In this document: positions 58,013 through 64,000 of the stretch, in pieces | How the letters are laid out: each line of letters starts with the position of its first letter | Numbering within the stretch: position 1 is the stretch's first letter | From: Artemisia argyi | Lineage: Eukaryota; Streptophyta; Magnoliopsida; Asterales; Asteraceae | DNA: 64,000 nt | Assembly: GCA_030686995.1 (NCBI GenBank) | Contig: CM060695.1 | Coordinates: 97,988,871 to 98,052,870 of the forward strand | Direction of reading: 5' to 3' | The notes under the pieces: model-generated | Told to the model about the DNA's origin: nothing | The model's input: only the letters and a program-made list of their open reading frames with translations | Database searches by the model: none | Program-made: the position numbers and the translations under genes

Positions 58013-61000
58013 TGTAAAACCCTAAAATCCGTCTTTCCTAAATTCCTTTATAATTTGAATTTTCTTTCATAAATTTTGTGACCTTAACTTAAATACGAGA
58101 ACTTTATTTTGGAAGCTATAAAATACTTGAATCTCTAACTTATGGATTATATAAAGTTGACACACACCTTGAATCCTATACTATATAGCACACGTATGTA
58201 TCTTATAGGCCAACTAATTATTAATGTTGTACATAATATATATAACTTTCATGAAGAGATTAAATACTATGGTTTGAAATATTGATTTGGTGATCTTCTG
58301 GTCACCTTAATACTCGGCAACCAATCACGCTTAATTCTCCCATTAACTTTGGCCCTATCATAGCTACTTTCCATAAAACAATAAACATAACATACCTTTT
58401 AGCATCACACGTTTTCATGATTAGGAAAAAGATATGATTTCCTAGTTGACCTCATCTATTCTACGCACCAAATCTCTTTGTTTCCTTACTCATGCTCACA
58501 CCTTCATAATTATAAAATATATCCGGTTCTCTCATTCCCTCCTCTCCATACCGAAAGTAAAATCAGAAAACCATGAGCCAAAAAAAACTCCAGGTCGTTG
58601 CTTTCTTTTCCAAGATCGAGGGTCGTGGTTACAGCTAGGGTGTGGTCTTGATCGTGTGTTGCATAGCTTCGAGGAGGGGTTTGGCTGTGATGATTTCGAC
58701 AAGGGTTGGTTTGCTTTGTATTCGGTGGTGGTTTGGTCTCGGTTTCTTGATGTCTCGTATTCTTCCATTCGCAACAAGGGTATTCATATCATCCCAATTC
58801 TTGTTCCTTTTCCTCTTCGTTTTGAATCCATGATATACGAATAACATGTTCATGACTAAGCTTTCATAAATCGGTTAAAACATATATGTATGTATACGTA
58901 AGAATTATATAACAGTCACATGAAATAATGAAACACATGCATGTTTACGAGTTGTATAGTCGCACAAAATCATAAAACTAATCTATTCGATCCATGGTTA
59001 CTAGTTTCGACTCATATTTTTAACGCAATGTTCTAACGAAATGTTTTAAGGAACTAATGATTAAAAAGAGATTGTATGTTATATGTACTGATCTCACATG
59101 AAATGATAAAAGTACAAGTGCATGAATTCATAACACATATCACATGATATAACGAATTAGAAAGATTAAATCGACCTGTAATATATTGTTTTTGAAATCA
59201 GTCTATTCATGATAGTAGCTTGACAAGCATGTGATAACTTAATTCTATTCGAACTGAAATGAGAATGCATGCATGTTTCTGTTAGTTTATTTTCGAAATG
59301 AAGATAGAATATAAAGGTGAGTATATGTGAGTTGAATACAAAGGGTGTGTGTCGAGGCTTATTTAAACAACAAGAAAAGTGGTTGTCTCGGCATATTTTT
59401 AACAAGAGGGTGTCATGGATTTGTTTGTTTTCGAAATAATAAAAACCTTGGGTCGTCGTGGCATAAATATTAAGATCGTTGGTACGTTAATAAATTTCAT
59501 AAAAATTATAATGACGGGTCCAAAATTATTATTTTAATATTAGTTTATTAAAATAAAGTTTTAAATAATTTTAAATTGACTCTTAATATTTAATTTTGAT
59601 AATTTACATTTTAGACCCTAAACTTATAATATTGATATTTTAAAACCTAAAATATTACATTAGTAATTTTAACCTTAAATATTATCAATTGTCTTAAGTA
59701 TTAAATTACAATTGCGTGAACTTACCAAATATGAAAAATTGCTAATTCGGGAAAGTTACTAAATCTGGAAAGCCGCTTAAAATGGAAAGACAACCTAAAA
59801 GGAGTAATCTGTTTTGAATTGAACTATTGAGTAATTTTCGGCTTCTAATTCACTTAGGTTTCGTGAAGAAGGAGTGGTTCCTATTTCCGTTTGATCTTTC
59901 TCTTGCCTGCTTTGTCATCGGGTTGAGGTACAGATATTCCGTACTCTTTCAGTAAGAGTGCACACTTCCTCTCTCTTAACTTTGTCTTTGATTTGTTATC
60001 GTATTATGATTCCGTTTGATCTTGTTTATGATCCTTCGTACTCGGCTCTATAATTGATGTGTTTCACCGGTATTTGCGATCCTATTGTTATTCGTTTGAA
60101 CTCTTATGATCCATTCGATAACCTTTTGTGACCTTAACCTTTGAACCTTTGTGAGACTTTGGATACCCTTTGGGATATTATAAAGGGAGGTGAAATCCTT
60201 GTGAGACTTTGAATGTTCTTTTGGGATAATATAACGGGAGGTGAAGTTTCTTTTCTTAATTATGATATGGGAACATTTAAAGGAGAAACTATTTTATAAC
60301 GACAATCTTAATATGACTTAAGATCACTTATCTATGGGATTTTATAAACTCATAAAGACCATTTTTAAAGAAGGATTTTATGAAAACCTTTATTAAAAAT
60401 CACTTTTACAAATGTCATCTTTTGGAAAATAATTGCTAAAGGGACCTTTGTTGTAATCCTTTTAAATGAGATTGTACTACGAACCTTTTTAAACAAGTGA
60501 TGGGAACCTGCTAAATTAAACTTTGTTTTAAACTCTTATTATGGCCTTTTGATTTATGAACTATGAGACTTTGGAACTTGGAATAATGAACCTTGTGGAT
60601 TGGGAACTTTGGCTTTGACCTCTACATTTTGATCTGTTGATATTACATCTTTGATTGATCCTTTGACATTGACCTTTGATATTGAACCTTTGATATTGAG
60701 CTTTTGATACTGAACCTTTGATATTGAACCTTTGATTATGACTTGGCACTTATACTTTGATATTGAACCTTGACTATATGACCCTTCAGTATTTACCCAG
60801 GTATTACTTGTTGTGGAGTAGCCACAACCATAGCATTGATGCACCAATGTTATGTACTCTAGTGTGGTTGGAGAGATGTACCACACCGTTCCTGATATTG
60901 TTATCGACTACTGTTATGATTGCTATTGGCCTGCAGGGGCGTATGGATGCATCCTAGATTTGATTGATTGATTGATTGTGATATTGACTACATTGATTAT

Positions 61001-61589
61001 TGCTACATTGATTGGTGATTGGTGTGTGTGCATTGCAACCCCTCACATATTGGGAGCTAGCTACTCCATATTGGGCTACTATTGTATTGTATTGATTGAT
61101 TGATTGGGCCTGGGGAAATACTGAATTCCACATACATTACACCTTACATCTTACACTTAACCTTTATACTTAACCTTTATACTTAACCTTTGACAACCCT
61201 TGACTATCCATTGACATCTTCGTATTCCTTTGCTTATCATATCTCTTTTGTATTGTATTGTTATTCGTTTGATATCTGTTCACTGAGCTTTGTAAGCTAA
61301 GCCGCATTTCTTTTCCTGCGGCAGGTTTAGTAGGAAGCTGGGTTATGGACAAAGGTTTTGCTTTTGGGCTTAGAAGACTTCACCCTGTTAGATACTTGCT
61401 GGACTTAGAGACGATTAGAAGCATCTATGTTGGGCTTAGATTATTGTTTCCCTTTTGTACCTTATATTTTGATTGGTTTTCTTTTATTATCTTGTAAATT
61501 TTGAATTAGTATTGTATCTCCGTTTCACTTGTGTTCTGAATTGACTCCATAATGTTGCACTTTAGCCCTTCTCGGGTTGGGGTGTTACA
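58013..61589 (+). mobile_element. Solo LTR, gypsy-like, inside hAT array
   Basis: This 3577-bp LTR runs TGTAAAACCCTAAAATCC...GGGTTGGGGTGTTACA, with perfect TAAAA duplications (58008-58012 and 61590-61594). A TATA-like ATTATAAAATAT at about 58507 followed by a CT-rich leader supports plus orientation. It contains a GATATTGAACCTTT short tandem repeat (about 60660-60775), a TTGATTGA run near 60958 and CTTAACCTTTATA repeats near 61155. The frame at 58446-58844 is not recognised and probably not coding. Confidence 0.9.
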
Positions 61590-61740
61590 TAAAAAACAGA
61601 CGAAAACGTAAAAAAAACGGACGAAACGTTAAAAAAATGACGAAAATGAAAAAAATCGGACAAAAACGTAAAAAGACGGACGAAAACGTAAAAAAATTGA
61701 CGAAAACGTAAAAAACATACTAAAACGTAAAAAAACGAAC
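61590..61740. repeat. Distal part of inverted array
   Basis: Seven or eight more GACGAAAACGT units after the solo LTR, in the same orientation as 57370-58012, followed by the AAATGGGTC-type subterminal repeats of the right end. Confidence 0.88.
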
Positions 61741-61941
61741 AAAACATACTATAGTAGTATAGTAGCATAATTACAGTGGAAATGTAACGAGTCGACCCGA
61801 CCCAATCCGACCCAACCCGTTTGACCCATGACCCATTCAACCCATTTTTAAAGCATGACCCATTTGACCCATGACCCATTTGACCCATAACCCATTTGAC
61901 CCATGACCCAAACCGACCCATTTTCCACCTCTATCCTATAT

Positions 61942-63056
61942 CGACGTTCATTCCTACAACCATGGCTCCGGTGCGTTGGACCTCTTCAGGCAGATTACGT
62001 ACTCCGAGAGATTCACGCTGGTTCATGTAGTATGCACTCAGGACCACGGTCTGTCGTAGCCCACGCCCTGCGGTCAGGCTACTATTGGCCCACTATGCAC
62101 CGCAACGCACGGAACATGATAAAGAAGTGCAGCGATTTCCAAGTTCACAGACCAATCCCGCGCCGACCATAACAAGAGCTGACCCCCATCACCTTACCAT
62201 GGCCATTTTATAAATGGGGCATTGACATTGCAGGCCCCTTTCTAGTTGCAGTGGGGGGCTAAAATTCCTCATAGTGGCCATAGATTATTTCACCAAGTGG
62301 ATTGAGGCAAAAGCAGTGGCAAGTATCACAGATAACCAAGTCAAACGCTTCGTTTGGGACAACATTGTATGCCGCTTTGGCCTACCTGGAGAAATTATTT
62401 CGGACAACGGAAAACAATTATGTGACAACCCGTTCAAAGACTGGTGCGCGCAATTAAACATTACACAACACTTTGCGTCAGTTAAACACCCACAAAACAA
62501 TGGTTTGGTTGAACGCGCAAATCGTAGTCTGGGCGAAGGAATAAAAGCGCGCCTTGACAAACATAAAGGAAGATGGGTGGATGAGCTGTCGCATGTCTTA
62601 TGGGCGCACCGCACGACAATAAAAACTAGCATTGGCGATACACCATTCTCTCTTGTCTATGGGACAGAAGCTGTCATACCAGCCGAGATTGGAATGCCAA
62701 CTATCCGTACGGCGGAAATCAATGTTACAACAAATGATGATGAACGGCGCATAGACTTGGATCTGTTGGAAGAAAGGCACGAACGCGCAGCCATACGTGA
62801 AGCAAAGGCCAAATCAAAGATGAAGAAGTATTATGATGCAAAAGTCAGAAACACTTCTTTCAGGCCAGGAGACTTCGTATACCGCGCCAACGATGCAAGC
62901 CACGCAGAAGACACGGGCAAGCTTGGACCCAAATGGGAAGGACCCTATGAAGTCACAGAAGCACTAGGCAACGGCGCATACAAGCTGCGTAATATGGAAG
63001 GCCATGAGCTAGCACGCACTTAGAACATCTGCAATCTCAAGAAATGCTATATTTAG
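61942..63056 (+). pseudogene. pol: Tat integrase
   Basis: This continues the pol frame exactly after the TCCTATAT duplication. The zinc-binding part (EIHAGSCSMHSGPRSVVAHA, YYWPTMHRNA, KKCSDFQVHRPI) has Phe where the last Cys is expected. A TAA and a frameshift near 62168-62265 disturb the core around its first Asp (GIDIAGPF). The main open part, 62274-63023, contains ISDNGKQ (second Asp, residue 44) and NNGLVERAN (Glu, residue 80), the DD35E spacing. It continues through WAHRTTIKTSIGDTPFSLVY and a C-terminal GPYEV domain. A TAG at 63021 replaces the expected Trp, and the native stop is probably 63054-63056. Confidence 0.9.
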
Positions 63057-63770
63057 GAAAGGCTAAGGCCCACGCACAGACAACTCTGCACTTTAGTACG
63101 TGCCTAATAAATGTCCGTGTATTTGAATTTTCTTTTTTAGGAAATTGTCTTTTATTTTCAAAAACTTGTAAGTATTAATAAAACGTTGTGGTTTCTAGCT
63201 AATTCCATAACACATTTAACTTTATTGCTTACATTTTTTCTTATGTCTCAATATTGTTACATTATATTTTTCCTACATGGCGTGCATGCACTTACTAAGA
63301 CCTACGATGGCAGAAAGGATGAGTAACCCTACTAAATAACTCGTTGAGTAAGAGGGTTGCAAACCCATCTACACTGGATCACGCATCCTTGCTAAACACC
63401 TTACTTTCAAGACGTTGAAGTAAGTTTAATGCGCATCCCACGAAGGATACGCAAAGCAACGTATACTGTACATGTTTAGCAATTTACGAGCCAAGACTCT
63501 TGGTCAATTGATATAATATTTGCATCACGCTGCAAGTCTACCCATACACTTATGAATCTTTTCTTTACATATATTTATTAAGTTATGGACTTAATACATA
63601 TTTTCCCACGTACGTTTTAATTTTGACTCTTGGCAAGTCTTTCACGAAAAGACAAATATTCTAAGTACAAAATGATACAAACAAGACGTACAAAAAAGTT
63701 AAATATTATTATTTAACGAAACCATGAGTTTATACAAGTTACAAAAATCAACATATAAAGATGATGATAT
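63057..63770 (+). other. 3' untranslated region of Tat element
   Basis: About 0.7 kb of AT-rich sequence between integrase and the antisense ORF. I see no coding frame and no LTR start. Confidence 0.6.
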
Positions 63771-64000
63771 CTACATGTTGTGAGCGCGTCTATGCCCTAA
63801 ACTACTAGCTGTAGACGCCAACTCCCCAGCCTTACTCAGCCTCTTCAACAGGCTGCTATCCTCCTGAGACACCGTCGGTACGCTGACGGGAATTCCATTA
63901 GACCTGGGAAGATGGGCCGCGCCAACACCGCAGAAAATAGCCTTCCCTTTCACACCTTTCTTATGCGCAACCCTGGTCAAGTGGGCCTCTAAGCATTCCT
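63771..64000 (-). CDS. Antisense ORF of Tat element, N-terminus beyond window
   Basis: A minus-strand frame is open from the window edge to a TGA at 63771-63773, at least 75 codons. It reads EAHLTRVAHKKGVKGKAIFC, then GVGAAHLPRSNGIPVSVPTV, ending GHRRAHNM. It is opposite to gag-pol, between pol and the 3' LTR. Antisense ORFs in this position are described for Tat-lineage elements, with unknown function. The product is small and basic, with no membrane segment or catalytic motif visible. Base composition is more GC-rich than its flanks and it carries no stop, unlike every other coding block here. Confidence 0.65.
   Translation of the reverse strand, partial: ECLEAHLTRVAHKKGVKGKAIFCGVGAAHLPRSNGIPVSVPTVSQEDSSLLKRLSKAGELASTASSLGHRRAHNM

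Larger units (their letters stand above)
56030..61933. mobile_element. Non-autonomous hAT-like fold-back element
   Basis: Ends TAGAGGAGG and CCACCTCTA form a short terminal inverted repeat. They are flanked by perfect 8-bp duplications TCCTATAT (56022-56029 and 61934-61941), as for the hAT superfamily. Subterminal regions carry AAATGGGTCAA-type repeats in inverted orientation (56050-56230 and 61790-61925). Inside are long arrays of a GACGAAAACGT unit in opposite orientations. There is no transposase. A solo LTR (58013-61589) is nested within; without it the element is about 2.3 kb. Confidence 0.85.
51081..64000 (+). mobile_element. Ty3/gypsy Tat-type element, 3' LTR outside window
   Basis: Order on the plus strand: 5' LTR, PBS, gag, protease, RT, RNase H, archaeal-type RNase H, integrase, 3' untranslated region and an antisense ORF. 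The second RNase H domain and antisense ORF are hallmarks described for the Tat lineage. Pol is split by the hAT-like insertion at 56030-61933. CTCCA at 51076-51080 is the presumed target duplication. Confidence 0.9.

Noticed and set aside
58446..58844. 132-codon frame in the solo LTR
   Set aside because: Composition is not protein-like, it is overlapped by equally long antisense frames, and it lies in the leader part of an LTR.
1..64000. tRNA, rRNA or a complete host protein gene
   Set aside because: No cloverleaf-like or rRNA-like segment and no multi-exon host gene could be supported; tRNA-like matches are only primer-binding sites next to LTRs.

Overview
The window looks like intergenic heterochromatin from a large plant genome. 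It is almost entirely nested LTR retrotransposons, with two DNA-transposon remnants and no convincing host gene. The reading-frame style (a SIRE-like copia with a long open frame in the env position, an Athila gag, a Tat pol with two RNase H domains) suggests a eudicot, probably Asteraceae. That placement rests on remembered family resemblance and is an inference.

Layout. Bases 1-16226 are a minus-strand Ty1/copia element whose 3' LTR lies outside the window. Its 345-bp 5' LTR is at 15882-16226, followed inward by a primer-binding site (PBS), gag, a coiled-coil spacer frame, pol and a degraded env-position frame. It sits in the gag of Athila-1, a minus-strand Ty3/gypsy element. The same gag is split again at 16871/41856 by a plus-strand chromovirus-like gypsy (16872-41855; TSD GGAGT) with about 3-kb LTRs. 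Inside that element are a minus-strand solo LTR (21749-24922, TSD AAATG) and, in its 3' LTR, a giant solo LTR (28335-38923, TSD TATAT). The giant LTR carries a 3.37-kb tandem duplication and another solo LTR (33001-36047, TSD CAAAT). Athila-1 gag and its 5' LTR resume at 41861-44267. Athila-1 abuts the interior of Athila-2 (44268-47283; 5' LTR 47284-48705), which interrupts an older gypsy LTR (48706-49298). The nest is six layers deep.

From 51081 to the right edge is a plus-strand Ty3/gypsy Tat-type element: 5' LTR, PBS, gag, protease-RT-RNase H-archaeal-type RNase H-integrase, and an antisense ORF running off the window. Its pol is interrupted by a 5.9-kb non-autonomous hAT-like fold-back element (56030-61933, TSD TCCTATAT), itself interrupted by a solo LTR (58013-61589, TSD TAAAA).

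Nothing here works together as a host pathway. No element looks autonomous: all coding regions carry stops, frameshifts or deletions, and many stops fit C-to-T change at Gln or Arg codons. The most interesting signals are non-coding: paired palindrome arrays placed just upstream of the TATA box in two different Athila LTRs, a putative intron conserved across three chromovirus LTR families, palindrome clusters in both untranslated regions of the copia element, and inverted satellite-like arrays in the hAT element.
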